Part shown: positions 46,863 through 55,546 of the stretch, in pieces
How the letters are laid out: each line of letters starts with the position of its first letter
Position numbering within the stretch: position 1 is the stretch's first letter
DNA from: Porphyromonas sp. COT-239 OH1446
GTDB lineage: Bacteria; Bacteroidota; Bacteroidia; Bacteroidales; Porphyromonadaceae
Reading direction: 5' to 3'
DNA length: 64,000 bases
NCBI RefSeq assembly: GCF_000768875.1
Contig: NZ_JRAO01000027.1
Location: 1 to 64,000 of the forward strand
Translations under genes and position numbers: made by a program
The notes under the pieces: generated by a model
Told to the model about the DNA's origin: nothing
What the model saw: the letters and a program-made list of their open reading frames with translations, nothing else
Database searches by the model: none

Positions 46863-47612
46863 TTACTCCTCGAGAGAGGCGAGGAGGTGGAGGACGGAGG
46901 CGATCTTGTCGGGGTCGGTCAGCTCACGAGAGTATTCGTCGAGGTGTACTACCCCACCCATTGACACTCCCTCGTGCCTGTAGCGCATAGGGCTCGGGTA
47001 GCTCGAGCGAGCCGAGAGGTGATACTCTCGAGCCTGGGTACGGTGCACAAGGGTTTGGATATTGGAGGCATTCACCCCACAGCCTGGCATGACGACGATG
47101 CGGCCCTGAGCTTGGTCGACAAGGCGAGCCAACTCGTCTGCCCCTTCGAGAGCAGTCGCTGCCCCGCCCGAGGTCAGCACCCGATCGCAGCCCAGCTCTA
47201 TAAGTGTCTCAAGGGCAGAGACACGGTCTCGGCACATGTCAAAAGCCCTGTGGCAGGTAACCGAAAGCCCTTCGGCCGCCTCGATGAGGCGGCGCATGAG
47301 GGGTACATCCAGCTCACCCTCTGGGGTAAGGCAGCCGATGACGACTCCATCGACACCCAGCTCTCGGGCCATGCGAATATCCTCGAGCATGATCCGAGCC
47401 TCGGTCTCGTCATAGAGGAAGTCGCCACCTCGGGGGCGAATGATCACGTGTAGCTTGATCGTGAGGAGCTCACGAGCGAGCTTGATCTCCCCGAACGAAG
47501 GGGTCGTCCCGCCCTCGGGCATCCCAGCACAGAGCTCAATGCGCGAGGCTCCTGCCTCCTGGGCTCTGAGGGCACTCAGGGCACTATTGGCACAATTCTC
47601 TACGAGGAACAT
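46863..47612 (-). CDS. cutC: CutC family protein
   Basis: A 249-residue TIM-barrel protein of the CutC family, named for copper homeostasis although its direct role in copper handling is disputed. Motifs are GASRIELCAGMPEGGTTPS, VIIRPRGGDFLYDETE, VVIGCLTPEGELD, VTCHRAFDMC and VLTSGGA. Its ATG shares one base with the fucosidase stop (TAATG), so it is translationally coupled to GH29. Coupling with sugar enzymes suggests that the family may have a carbohydrate-linked role in this organism; that is inference. Confidence 0.93.
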   Translation of the reverse strand: MFLVENCANSALSALRAQEAGASRIELCAGMPEGGTTPSFGEIKLARELLTIKLHVIIRPRGGDFLYDETEARIMLEDIRMARELGVDGVVIGCLTPEGELDVPLMRRLIEAAEGLSVTCHRAFDMCRDRVSALETLIELGCDRVLTSGGAATALEGADELARLVDQAQGRIVVMPGCGVNASNIQTLVHRTQAREYHLSARSSYPSPMRYRHEGVSMGGVVHLDEYSRELTDPDKIASVLHLLASLEE

Positions 47613-48940
47613 TACCTAAGGGTTACTTCGACAACAAAATCAATGGGATTGGCCTCGCTGGGGGCTTGGTCGAAGGTCATCGTAAGCCCATGGGCCGTTT
47701 GGGAGAAGGGCACTCGACGGCCATTCTCGAAGACCCGGACAGACTTCGCTCGCTCGACGAGGGGGATGGAGAGCATACGGCTCTTCCACTCTAGAATATG
47801 GAGGTAGAGGGTCTTACCTCGCTGAGTCGTTACGCCCCACTCCTGTGGGGGAATAAGGCCTGCACGCACGCCATCCTTGACCGTAGGGGCGAAGGTCTTG
47901 AGCCACTGTCCCATCTCGGAGAGGCGTTCGACAGCTACGGCAGGGAGTTCTCCATCGGGCTGTGGGCCTACGTTGAGCAGGAGATTGGCATTGCGCCCTG
48001 CGCTGGCTACGAGCAGGCGAATGAGCGTTGCTGTCGTCTTGTAACGCTGGTCAATGATCTTGTAGCCCCACATCCCATTCATCGTCTCGCAAGTCTCGAG
48101 GGGAAGGGAGCTGATGGCCTGGCCCGAAAGACCAGCGGTATTAGCTCCTGGGACATCACGCTCAAACATCTGAAAGTCCTCTCCCTCGATCGGGGTCTCG
48201 TGGTGATTGTTGCCGATGAGGCACGAGGGCTTGAGGCGGTGAATGCCCGAATACATACGGGGATAATTCCAGTCGAAGCCAGGGTTCTGATCTTGATCCC
48301 AATGTCCATCGAGCCAAATGGCATCGGCATCGTAGATAGAGACGAGCTCAGCGAGCTGATTGTTCATGAAATCCTCGTAGCTCTTCCAGTTACCGTGCTG
48401 CTTGCGCCCCGTGCCACGACCTGTCCGCCCAAGTGGATAATAGTCCTCCCGAGTCCAGTCTAGGAGCGAATAATAGATATGAAAGCCTATGCCCTGACGG
48501 CGACACTCATCTCTGAGTTCGGCCAAGACATCACGGCCGAAAGGTGTTGCCTTGACAATATTGTAGTCGCTGTACTTCGTATTCCAAAGGGAGAAGCTAT
48601 CATGGTGGCGTGAAGTAATGGTTAGATACCCAGCCCCCGAGGCCTTGATGGCGGCAACCCAGCGGGCAGCATCGAATTTGGCCGGATAGAAGCCCCCTGC
48701 CGCCTTGGCATACTCGGCGTGATCCAAGTTGGCATTGTGCATGTACCATTCACCCTGGGCATACATACTATAGATGCCCCAATGCAGGAAGACTCCGAAG
48801 CCTTTGTCTCGGAAAGCCTCCCGAGCCTTGAGGTTGTCTGCCGAGGGCTGATAACCAGGCTGCGCTGCGACGGGTTGCCAAGAGCCAAGGGTCAGCAGAA
48901 GGCCCAGGCAGGCACACGCAAAGGAATAGATTCTGTTCAT
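47612..48940 (-). CDS. GH29 alpha-L-fucosidase, exported
   Basis: A 442-residue exported glycosidase (signal peptide about 1-26, ending PVAAQ). Family 29 motifs are FGVFLHWGIYSMYAQGEWYM near the start, YLTITSRHHDSFSLWNTKYSDYN, and WLDGHWD, where the aspartate is the expected nucleophile. LLNVGPQPDGELP follows further on. It should remove terminal fucose, as found on mucin and blood-group glycans. The start MNRIYSFACACLG at 48940 is chosen because it begins the signal peptide; earlier in-frame codons give no such signal. First gene of an operon with cutC and the transglutaminase-like gene. Confidence 0.93.
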   Translation of the reverse strand: MNRIYSFACACLGLLLTLGSWQPVAAQPGYQPSADNLKAREAFRDKGFGVFLHWGIYSMYAQGEWYMHNANLDHAEYAKAAGGFYPAKFDAARWVAAIKASGAGYLTITSRHHDSFSLWNTKYSDYNIVKATPFGRDVLAELRDECRRQGIGFHIYYSLLDWTREDYYPLGRTGRGTGRKQHGNWKSYEDFMNNQLAELVSIYDADAIWLDGHWDQDQNPGFDWNYPRMYSGIHRLKPSCLIGNNHHETPIEGEDFQMFERDVPGANTAGLSGQAISSLPLETCETMNGMWGYKIIDQRYKTTATLIRLLVASAGRNANLLLNVGPQPDGELPAVAVERLSEMGQWLKTFAPTVKDGVRAGLIPPQEWGVTTQRGKTLYLHILEWKSRMLSIPLVERAKSVRVFENGRRVPFSQTAHGLTMTFDQAPSEANPIDFVVEVTLR

Positions 48941-49121
48941 AACGTTGTGGTTTGAGGTAAATAATTGTCCTTGCGCTGTAAAGGTAATACTTTGCCCCCA
49001 ATTGGTCAGTCCTCTACAGGGGCTGCTTGCCCCCGAGGAGAGGGCGAGGGGGCGGAGGTGGATCATGCCTCGGCTCTAAGCTCAAGGATCACGGACGGAA
49101 ATCATGACGAGCCTCTGTATC

Positions 49122-49281
49122 GAGATCCTAATGGGAGGAGAGATGAGGTCTCGTCTAGATGCCCCATCGAGATCCAAGTAGGATCTCCATCGAGATATAA
49201 GTAGGATCGCACTTGAGGTCTAAGTAGGAGCTCCACCGAGATATAAGTAGGATCGCAAGAGAGGTCAGATAGAGCGGGGAT
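49122..49281 (+). repeat. 23-bp repeat array E
   Basis: Forward units start at 49122, 49145 (24 bp), 49169, 49192, 49215, 49238 and 49261 (shortened). The four central units are well conserved and again alternate in their tails between CTCCA and ATCGCA forms. The array lies upstream of the GH29 operon and 24 bases beyond the terminator of the 2-oxoacid dehydrogenase operon. The rest of the 48941-49121 gap shows no clear promoter. Confidence 0.9.
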
Positions 49282-49304
49282 GAGATCCGCAGCAAAAACG
49301 AAGA

Positions 49305-49344
49305 GGGGAGGGGTTGAGGGGGTGTTCCCCCTCAACCCCTCCCC
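49305..49344 (-). terminator. terminator of the 2-oxoacid dehydrogenase operon
   Basis: A perfect 18-bp G/C-rich stem (49305-49322 with 49327-49344) around tgtt, followed on the minus strand by TTTTT a few bases on. It lies 55 bases past the E3 stop. A second small hairpin, agcggcgaag with cttcaccgct, lies between them. Confidence 0.92.
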
Positions 49345-49398
49345 ACAAGAGAGAACAAGAGCGGCGAAGCCACAAGGACTTCACCGCTACATGACCCA

Positions 49399-51123
49399 TT
49401 ACTTCCTCTTGGCTGGAAGGTGTACGGCCAAGCCTAGGGCATCGGCGATCGCCTCATACAGAGCCTCCGAATAGGTAGGATGCCCGTAGATCGTAGCTAG
49501 TACCTCCTCGGCCGTGGCCTCAATCTCCATCACCAGCGAAGCCTGACTGATCATCTCTGCCGCCATCGAACCAATGATGTGGATCCCCAGGATCTCTCCA
49601 TACTTATTGTCCAGGATCACCTTGACGAAGCCATGCGTCTCACCAGAGGCCAGGGCACGACCATTGGCCACGAAGGGGAACTTACCCACACGCACCTCTC
49701 CATAGTGCTCACGAGCCTGATCCTCCGTGAGCCCTACCATGGCGACCTCAGGACGGGTATAGACCACCGAGGGGGCAGAGAGGAGCTTAAGCTCCTGCTT
49801 GTTGCCATGCAGAGCATTCTCGGCAGCGATCTCCGCCATGCGGAAGGCCGTATGGGCGAGCATCTTGATGCCATTGACATCGCCTGGGGCATAAACCCCC
49901 TTGACGCTGGTCTCCATATACTTGTCCACCTTGATGCGTCCACGCTCGATCTCTAGATCCAGTTCACCAACACCCTCTAGATCAGGTACACGTCCGATCG
50001 AGAGCAGGGCCTTCTCGGCCTCAATCACACGGCCGTCCTTGAGCACAGCAGCTAGGCGACCCGAGCGATCCTCGATGCGTTCGATCCCTGCCCCAGTAAG
50101 GATAGTGCAGCCACGCTTCTCAAGGTCGGCACGCAACGTCTGCGAGACCTCCTTGTCGAGGGCGGGGATGATGTAGTCAGCCATCTCGACGATGGTAACC
50201 TTCGTGCCTAGTGAGCCAAGAGCCTCGGCCATCTCGACCCCGATCACGCCACCGCCGATTACCACGAGGCTCTCGGGGAGCTCCTGTAGCGAGAGGATGT
50301 CATCGCTAGTCAGCACCGCAGGGTGCTCGATGCCGGGGATGGGGATACGAGCTACCTTGGATCCGCCCGCCAGGATAATCTTGTCAGCCTTGAGAATCTT
50401 CGAGCCATCGACCACGACGTCCTTGTCCTTATTGATCTTGGCCACGCCCTTGAAGACCTCTACCCCATTGCTCTTGAGTAGGGCAAAGACGCCGCCCGTG
50501 AGCTTCTTCACCACGCTATCCTTGTAGGAGACGAGCTTCTTCATATCCACCGAGAAGGCCATATCCTTGAAGTGTAGGCCTCGCTCGGCCGCCTGAGCGA
50601 CCCCGTCGAGGATCTCCGCATTGCGCAGGAAGGTCTTCGTGGGGATGCAGCCCTTGTTGAGGCAAGTCCCTCCGAACTCATTCTTCTCCACAATAGCGAC
50701 CTTCGCCCCAAGCTGAGCAGCCTTGATCGCAGCCACATAGCCCGCAGGGCCACCCCCGATCACCACCAGGTGATACGAGCCTTCCTGACGGATCAGAGGC
50801 AGAGCCCCCGTCGTATCGCTGGGTGCAGGAGCAGGCGGATCGGGCATGATCTCCTCCTTGGTGCGTACCGTCTCTAGGCTCTCGCCTGCCGCCCCGATGT
50901 AACCGATTACCTCGGCGATGGGCACCGTAGTGCCGTCTCCGTGGAGGATCTTCAGCAGCACGCCCGAGGCCTCAGCCTCGATCTCCATGCTGGTCTTGTC
51001 GGTCATGATCTCTAGGATCACCTCCCCTTCGCTGACGCTGTCCCCTTCTTTCTTGATCCAGCGCACGATCTCGCCCTCGGTCATGTCGAGACCTGCCTTG
51101 GGCATGATAATTTCTGTTGCCAT
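49399..51123 (-). CDS. lpdA: dihydrolipoyl dehydrogenase (E3) with N-terminal lipoyl domain
   Basis: A 574-residue E3 that reoxidises dihydrolipoamide with NAD+. Residues 1-80 form a complete lipoyl domain, with the lipoylated lysine in MTDKTSMEIEA. A flexible proline-rich linker (PDPPAPAPSD) follows. The flavoprotein part starts near 112 (YHLVVIGGGPAGYVAAIKAAQLG) and has the redox disulfide in GGTCLNKGCIPTKTF, the NAD motif VVIGGGVIGVEMAEALGSLG, and the C-terminal GHPTYSEALYEAI. The partner E2 in the operon has no lipoyl domain, so this one probably serves as the swinging arm of the complex. Confidence 0.95.
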   Translation of the reverse strand: MATEIIMPKAGLDMTEGEIVRWIKKEGDSVSEGEVILEIMTDKTSMEIEAEASGVLLKILHGDGTTVPIAEVIGYIGAAGESLETVRTKEEIMPDPPAPAPSDTTGALPLIRQEGSYHLVVIGGGPAGYVAAIKAAQLGAKVAIVEKNEFGGTCLNKGCIPTKTFLRNAEILDGVAQAAERGLHFKDMAFSVDMKKLVSYKDSVVKKLTGGVFALLKSNGVEVFKGVAKINKDKDVVVDGSKILKADKIILAGGSKVARIPIPGIEHPAVLTSDDILSLQELPESLVVIGGGVIGVEMAEALGSLGTKVTIVEMADYIIPALDKEVSQTLRADLEKRGCTILTGAGIERIEDRSGRLAAVLKDGRVIEAEKALLSIGRVPDLEGVGELDLEIERGRIKVDKYMETSVKGVYAPGDVNGIKMLAHTAFRMAEIAAENALHGNKQELKLLSAPSVVYTRPEVAMVGLTEDQAREHYGEVRVGKFPFVANGRALASGETHGFVKVILDNKYGEILGIHIIGSMAAEMISQASLVMEIEATAEEVLATIYGHPTYSEALYEAIADALGLAVHLPAKRK

Positions 51124-51165
51124 ATCTTGTGATATTATCTTATTCTTTAGTTCAGTAGCCCTCGA

Positions 51166-52278
51166 TTAGACGAGTAGCGGCAGGGGCTGCTCGAGGGCCG
51201 CCTTGAGCTCCTGCATAAACTTGGCTGCGGCCAGCCCATTGATCACCCTGTGGTCGCTCGTCAGGCTCATCTTCATGATCGGACGAATCACGACCTCTCC
51301 ATTGCGCACGACAGGCATGTCCTTCGTCCCTGCAATGGAGAGGATCGCCGAGTTGGGCTGGTTGATGATCGAGGTGAAGCTCTCCACACCATACATCCCG
51401 AGGTTCGAGATCGTGAAGGTGCTACCCTCCTGGTCGGCAGGGGTGAGCTTCTTGCCCACGGCCCGCTCGGTGATATCCTTCAGGCGAAGCATCAGCTCGG
51501 TGAGGCCCATCCGCTCAGCCCCATGAACTACAGGCACGAGCAGCCCCTCATCCATCCCCACTGCCATGGCTAGATTGACGTAGTTATGCAGCTCGATCTG
51601 AGAGCCATCGGCCGAAAGCGAGGCATTGATATAGGGGTGATTCATCAGCGTACGCACTACGGCTAGCGAGATGATGTCAGTAACGGTGAGCTTCTTGCCC
51701 GTCTTCTGCTTGATAGGCTCCATCAGCTGGGCACGCAGCTTGGTGGCCTCACCCATATCGACCTCGTAATTGAGCACGAAGGTAGGAGCGGAGAAATAGC
51801 TATCACTCATGCGCTTGGCAATGACCCGACGCATCATATTCATTGGTACGATCTCGACCGCCCCGTAGGGCGAGGTCGTTGTAGCCTTAGGAGCTGAGGC
51901 TGCCTGGGGCATCACCTCGGCCTTGGGCGCAGAGGCAGCTACCTTAGGCGCAGCCGAGGGCTGCTTGATCGAGAAGGAGTCGAGGATGCCCTCGAGGTTG
52001 ATCTCCTTATCTGCCTCGATGAGCATCATCACATCGCGGCGAGTAACCTTGCCTCGAAGCCCAGTGCCCTGGATCGTCTCCACATCCAGGCCATGTGCTT
52101 GGGCAATCTTGAGAGCCAAAGGGGTAATCCCACCAGGCTGGTCATAAGTAAATCCAGCCACATCTTCTCGGTGGATACGCCCCTTGTAGCCACTCCCCAC
52201 GATGCGATCCAGCGCAATGCCCATGCGGTGGGCCAGGGATCGAGCCGCAGGTGTAGCTCTTAGTTTATCGTTTCCCAT
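51166..52278 (-). CDS. dihydrolipoamide acyltransferase (E2) lacking a lipoyl domain
   Basis: A 370-residue E2. It starts directly with a peripheral-subunit-binding domain (LRATPAARSLAHRMGIALD, residues 5-40). A second such domain follows (TPLALKIAQAHGLDVETIQG, about 48-85), then an Ala/Pro linker and the catalytic domain (from about 135). The acyltransferase motif is DHRVINGLAAAKF; asparagine instead of aspartate after the histidine is known in some pyruvate E2 enzymes. No lipoyl domain is encoded; the ATG at 52278 is followed at once by the binding domain, and the open frame upstream does not look like one. It acts with E1 alpha, E1 beta and the lipoyl-bearing E3. Confidence 0.93.
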   Translation of the reverse strand: MGNDKLRATPAARSLAHRMGIALDRIVGSGYKGRIHREDVAGFTYDQPGGITPLALKIAQAHGLDVETIQGTGLRGKVTRRDVMMLIEADKEINLEGILDSFSIKQPSAAPKVAASAPKAEVMPQAASAPKATTTSPYGAVEIVPMNMMRRVIAKRMSDSYFSAPTFVLNYEVDMGEATKLRAQLMEPIKQKTGKKLTVTDIISLAVVRTLMNHPYINASLSADGSQIELHNYVNLAMAVGMDEGLLVPVVHGAERMGLTELMLRLKDITERAVGKKLTPADQEGSTFTISNLGMYGVESFTSIINQPNSAILSIAGTKDMPVVRNGEVVIRPIMKMSLTSDHRVINGLAAAKFMQELKAALEQPLPLLV

Positions 52279-52353
52279 TATCTTCAGTAGTTTGTTATTT
52301 CTTAGAGGGATATGAGGGCAGAGGTGGGCCTTGCCCAACCTCTGGCTCCGGTC

Positions 52354-53358
52354 TTATCGCTTCTCGGCTAGACGTTCGATGTACTTGAGGATGCGCTCCA
52401 CACTGGGGTACATGGCCTCCTCGAGGCCCTTGTTGTAAGGGATGGGTACATCCTCGGCTGCTAGGCGCAGGATGCGGTTGTCGAGATAGTCAAAGGCATC
52501 GCTCTCAGCGATCATCGCAGCCACCTCGCCGATGAAGCCCCCAGTCTTGTGGGCATCATTGACCAGGAGCACACGGCCCGTCTTCTTCACCGACTCGAGG
52601 ATAGCATCCTTGTCGAGGGGAATGAGGGTAACCAGGTCTACGACCTCTACCTCGATACCCTTCTCACGGGCCATATCGGCCGCCTCTAGGACGCGGCGCA
52701 GCATGCGACCATAGGTGATGACTGTAACATCCTTACCCACACGCTTGAGGTCTGCCTTACCGATCGGTAGCACGAAGTCAGGGGATACAGGCACTTCGCC
52801 CTTGACATTGTAGTCGGACTTATACTCGAGGAAGATCACGGGGTTATTGTCTCGGACAGCAGCCTTGAGGATTCCCTTGACATCGGCAGGGGTGCCTGGG
52901 GCTACGACCTTGAGGCCAGGGATATGACAAAACCAAGACTCTAGGCTCTGCGAATGCTGAGCAGCTGAGCAGATCCCCGCCCCCGCAGCACAGCGGAAGA
53001 CTACGGGTACCTGTCCCTTACCCCCATACATATAGCGAGTCTTGGCAGCCTGATTGACGATGTTATCCATCATATAAACCACGAAGTCCATGAAGGTTAC
53101 GTCTACGATTGGGCGCATCCCAGTCAGGGCAGCCCCCACGGCACAGCCCGAGATCGCATTCTCGGAGATAGGGGTGTCTCGCACACGCTCCTTGCCGAAC
53201 TCCTCGAGCATCCCTACAGAGGTCCCGAAGTCGCCACCATAGATCCCTACGTCCTCACCAATGAGGAATACATTCTCGTCTCGTCTCATCTCCTCGCTCA
53301 TGGCTTGGATGATGGCATCACGCACAGACATGACTTTGGTTTCTTGTCCTTCTATCAT
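52354..53358 (-). CDS. pdhB: 2-oxoacid dehydrogenase E1 component, beta subunit
   Basis: A 334-residue TPP-dependent E1 beta subunit of the pyruvate/acetoin dehydrogenase group. Motifs are IGEDVGIYGGDFGTS, DTPISENAISGCAVGAALTGMRPIVDVTFMDF, and VVDLVTLIPLDKDAILESV. The start MIEGQETKVMSVRDAI at 53358 is used; upstream in-frame codons lie in the gap behind the alpha gene and are low-complexity. The physiological substrate (pyruvate, acetoin or a branched-chain oxoacid) cannot be fixed from sequence alone, so the symbol is tentative. Confidence 0.9.
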   Translation of the reverse strand: MIEGQETKVMSVRDAIIQAMSEEMRRDENVFLIGEDVGIYGGDFGTSVGMLEEFGKERVRDTPISENAISGCAVGAALTGMRPIVDVTFMDFVVYMMDNIVNQAAKTRYMYGGKGQVPVVFRCAAGAGICSAAQHSQSLESWFCHIPGLKVVAPGTPADVKGILKAAVRDNNPVIFLEYKSDYNVKGEVPVSPDFVLPIGKADLKRVGKDVTVITYGRMLRRVLEAADMAREKGIEVEVVDLVTLIPLDKDAILESVKKTGRVLLVNDAHKTGGFIGEVAAMIAESDAFDYLDNRILRLAAEDVPIPYNKGLEEAMYPSVERILKYIERLAEKR

Positions 53359-53398
53359 GATTTTATTCTTTTGTCTAGGTTGATAACTGATCGATAGC

Positions 53399-54367
53399 TT
53401 ACTCTGCGAATACGTCTTCGAAGGCTGACTCTGGGCTGGGCTCTGGGCCTGACATGCCGTACTTAACTGACTCCTCAACGGCCTCGTGCGAGGCTTCGGC
53501 GATAGCATCTAGCTCCTCAGCCTTGGCCACACCCTGTTCGATGAGATAATCACGAAATCGAGCGATGGGATCCTTGGCCTTCCAGGCGTCTACCTCCTCC
53601 TTGGTGCGATACTTACCAGGGTCACTGGTAGAATGGCCGAACCAACGATAGCTCACAGCCTCGACAAGCACTGGACCCTTGCCTGAGCGGACGTACTCGA
53701 CTGCTTCATCGAGGACCTTGCGCACGGCTAGGAGATCGTTGCCATCCTCAACGAAAAGACCTGGGATGTCGTAGGCTACGGCACGCTGATGGACATGCTT
53801 GACCTTCATCACGCTCTTGATAGGGGTGGAAATGCCATAGCCATTGTTGATGCAGTAGAAGATCACGGGTAAGTTCCAGATCGAGGCCATGTTGAGCGTC
53901 TCGTGGAAGGTTCCCTCGTTCGTTGCCCCGTCTCCGAAGCAGCACATAACGATCTTGCCTGTGTTTTTCATCTTTTGAGTCAGAGCTGCCCCGATAGCGA
54001 TGCCCATCCCTCCTCCGACGATGCCGTTAGCCCCAAGGTTGCCTGCATCGAGGTCTGCGATGTGCATAGAGCCCCCCTTACCCTTGCAAGAGCCGTTGGA
54101 GCGTCCCATGATCTCGGCCATCATCTCGTTGAGGTCGATCCCCATAGCGATGCTCTGCCCGTGTCCACGGTGATTAGAGGTAATGAGATCGCCGGGCGAG
54201 AGGGCGGAGATCGCCCCAACGTTGGCGGCCTCCTCACCGACGGAGAAGTGCGTCATGCCTGGGACGAGCCCTCGGCGCACCATCTGATTGACCTTCATGT
54301 CGAAGTTTCGGATGTCTTCCATCTGGCGAAACATCTTCAAGAGTTCTTCCTTATTCATTTTTGTCAT
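53399..54367 (-). CDS. pdhA: 2-oxoacid dehydrogenase E1 component, alpha subunit
   Basis: A 322-residue E1 alpha subunit. The TPP/Mg-binding motif is in CCFGDGATNEGTFHETLNMA followed by NNGYGISTP; SVGEEAANVGAISAL and HRGHGQSIAMG are also typical. The phosphorylation-loop region reads YRWFGHSTSDPGKYRTKEEV. Start codons at 54367 (MTKMNKEE) and 54358 (MNKEE) are both possible. It opens the four-gene operon E1 alpha-E1 beta-E2-E3. Substrate assignment is open, as for the beta subunit. Confidence 0.9.
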   Translation of the reverse strand: MTKMNKEELLKMFRQMEDIRNFDMKVNQMVRRGLVPGMTHFSVGEEAANVGAISALSPGDLITSNHRGHGQSIAMGIDLNEMMAEIMGRSNGSCKGKGGSMHIADLDAGNLGANGIVGGGMGIAIGAALTQKMKNTGKIVMCCFGDGATNEGTFHETLNMASIWNLPVIFYCINNGYGISTPIKSVMKVKHVHQRAVAYDIPGLFVEDGNDLLAVRKVLDEAVEYVRSGKGPVLVEAVSYRWFGHSTSDPGKYRTKEEVDAWKAKDPIARFRDYLIEQGVAKAEELDAIAEASHEAVEESVKYGMSGPEPSPESAFEDVFAE

Positions 54368-54534
54368 AACTACGATTGGTTTTACATCATATACTTGCTC
54401 CAAAGAAACTACTATCCTGCGAATATTGTTCGCAGGAGACAGCTGTATATCACCCAGTTAATAAGGAATGTATTCCTTATACGAGCCCAAGTCCTTATCT
54501 AACCGAGGCTCTATAAAGGCATTAGATTTTAAGA

Positions 54535-54574
54535 TCTCTCGCTTGTGAGCGAGAAAATACCTATCTATAGGTAT
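54535..54574 (-). terminator. two hairpins behind purN
   Basis: On the minus strand, atacctat-ctataggtat (54557-54574) is followed by TTTT and then by a second hairpin, tctcgct-agcgaga (54535-54552). They begin just past the purN stop and separate it from the 2-oxoacid dehydrogenase operon, whose leader occupies the rest of the gap. Confidence 0.55.
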
Positions 54575-54575
54575 G

Positions 54576-55151
54576 CTATCGGAGCTCGTTCTGTAGGTAA
54601 TGATCTATCGTAGGAGCAAAGAAGCGATGCTCGAGATGATGGATGCGCTCGGCCAAAGTCTCGGGGGTATCGTGGGCATGGACTGGACAAGTAGCCTGTA
54701 AGAGATGCCTGCCATGGTCATAGAGCTCATCTACTAGATGGATGGTGATCCCACTAAGAGACTCCCCCTGGGCAATAACAGCACGGTGAACGTGCACCCC
54801 ATACATGCCCTTACCACCAAAGCGAGGTAGGAGAGCTGGATGGATATTGATAATGCGCTGAGGGAAGGCCTCTATGTACACAGGGGTAATGAGGCAGAGA
54901 TAGCCCGCCAGGACGATGAGCTCGACCCCGAGCTCTCGTAGCAGGGCGAGGGGCTTCTCTCCCTCTCGCATAGTACTATTGTCGAAGTAATAGCAGGGGA
55001 TGCCCAGGCGTTTGGCTCGGTCGATGACCCCAGCGTCGGCCTTATTGGTCAGGATGCAGCCTACCGAGACATCGGGACGCTCGGAGAAGTAGGAGACAAT
55101 AGCCTCGGCATTAGAACCACTGCCCGAGGCGAATATTGCTATTGTATTCAT
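54576..55151 (-). CDS. purN: phosphoribosylglycinamide formyltransferase
   Basis: PurN transfers a formyl group from 10-formyl-tetrahydrofolate to GAR in purine synthesis. The 191-residue protein begins [18 protein letters not shown], and the catalytic region includes [42 protein letters not shown], with the expected N, H and later D ([10 protein letters not shown]). The start at 55151 is chosen because the Rossmann strand follows directly. It is divergent from acpP. Confidence 0.95.
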   Translation of the reverse strand: MNTIAIFASGSGSNAEAIVSYFSERPDVSVGCILTNKADAGVIDRAKRLGIPCYYFDNSTMREGEKPLALLRELGVELIVLAGYLCLITPVYIEAFPQRIINIHPALLPRFGGKGMYGVHVHRAVIAQGESLSGITIHLVDELYDHGRHLLQATCPVHAHDTPETLAERIHHLEHRFFAPTIDHYLQNELR

Positions 55152-55160
55152 AAAAAGTAC

Positions 55161-55168
55161 TATCTTTG
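55161..55168 (+). promoter_or_regulatory. -7 promoter element for acpP
   Basis: TATCTTTG, a perfect -7 box directed toward acpP, implying a leader of about 110 bases. TTG triplets lie 16 and 22 bases upstream, so the -33 spacing is not ideal. Confidence 0.5.
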
Positions 55169-55241
55169 TGCACAAATCTCCTCGCTCTGTGCATCTGAAC
55201 ACCTCTCCAAAGAGAGGATCGAGGACGCAGACGAGGGTATG

Positions 55242-55249
55242 CAAAGATA
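55242..55249 (-). promoter_or_regulatory. -7 promoter element for purN
   Basis: Reads TATCTTTG on the minus strand, about 90 bases upstream of the purN start. It lies inside the predicted acpP leader and faces the acpP promoter, so the two 5' leaders would be antisense to each other for some 60 bases. A TTG lies at a 23-base spacing. Confidence 0.5.
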
Positions 55250-55284
55250 ACTTTTTAGATATTCATATTAAACAATTCAAGACT

Positions 55285-55524
55285 ATGTCACAGATTGAAG
55301 AAAAGGTAAGAGAAATCATCGTAGACAAGCTCAACTGCGAAGCCTCTGAAGTAACTCGTGAAGCTAACTTCGCCAGCGATCTCGGTGCAGACTCTCTCGA
55401 CACTGTAGAGCTGATCATGGATTTCGAGAAGGAGTTCGACACTCAGATCCCCGACCAGGACGCTCAGCAGATCAAGACTGTAGGCGACGCTATCGACTAC
55501 ATCGAGAGCAAGCTCAACGCTTAA
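55285..55524 (+). CDS. acpP: acyl carrier protein
   Basis: A 79-residue acidic carrier of fatty-acid synthesis. The phosphopantetheine-accepting serine is S37 in [13 protein letters not shown]. The start [12 protein letters not shown] at 55285 is typical; earlier in-frame codons belong to the leader. fabF follows 22 bp downstream and rnc after that, an order seen in many bacteria. Confidence 0.97.
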   Translation: MSQIEEKVREIIVDKLNCEASEVTREANFASDLGADSLDTVELIMDFEKEFDTQIPDQDAQQIKTVGDAIDYIESKLNA

Positions 55525-55546
55525 TTCCTCCCTCATATTCTCTGTC

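Noticed and set aside
51166-51290. Inactive E2 because DHRVxDG reads DHRVING
   Set aside because: Asparagine at this place is, as I recall, found in active pyruvate E2 enzymes, so loss of activity cannot be inferred.
53359-53508. N-terminal extension of E1 beta by 50 codons
   Set aside because: Low-complexity S/Q-rich sequence overlapping the end of the alpha gene; family similarity starts after the internal ATG.
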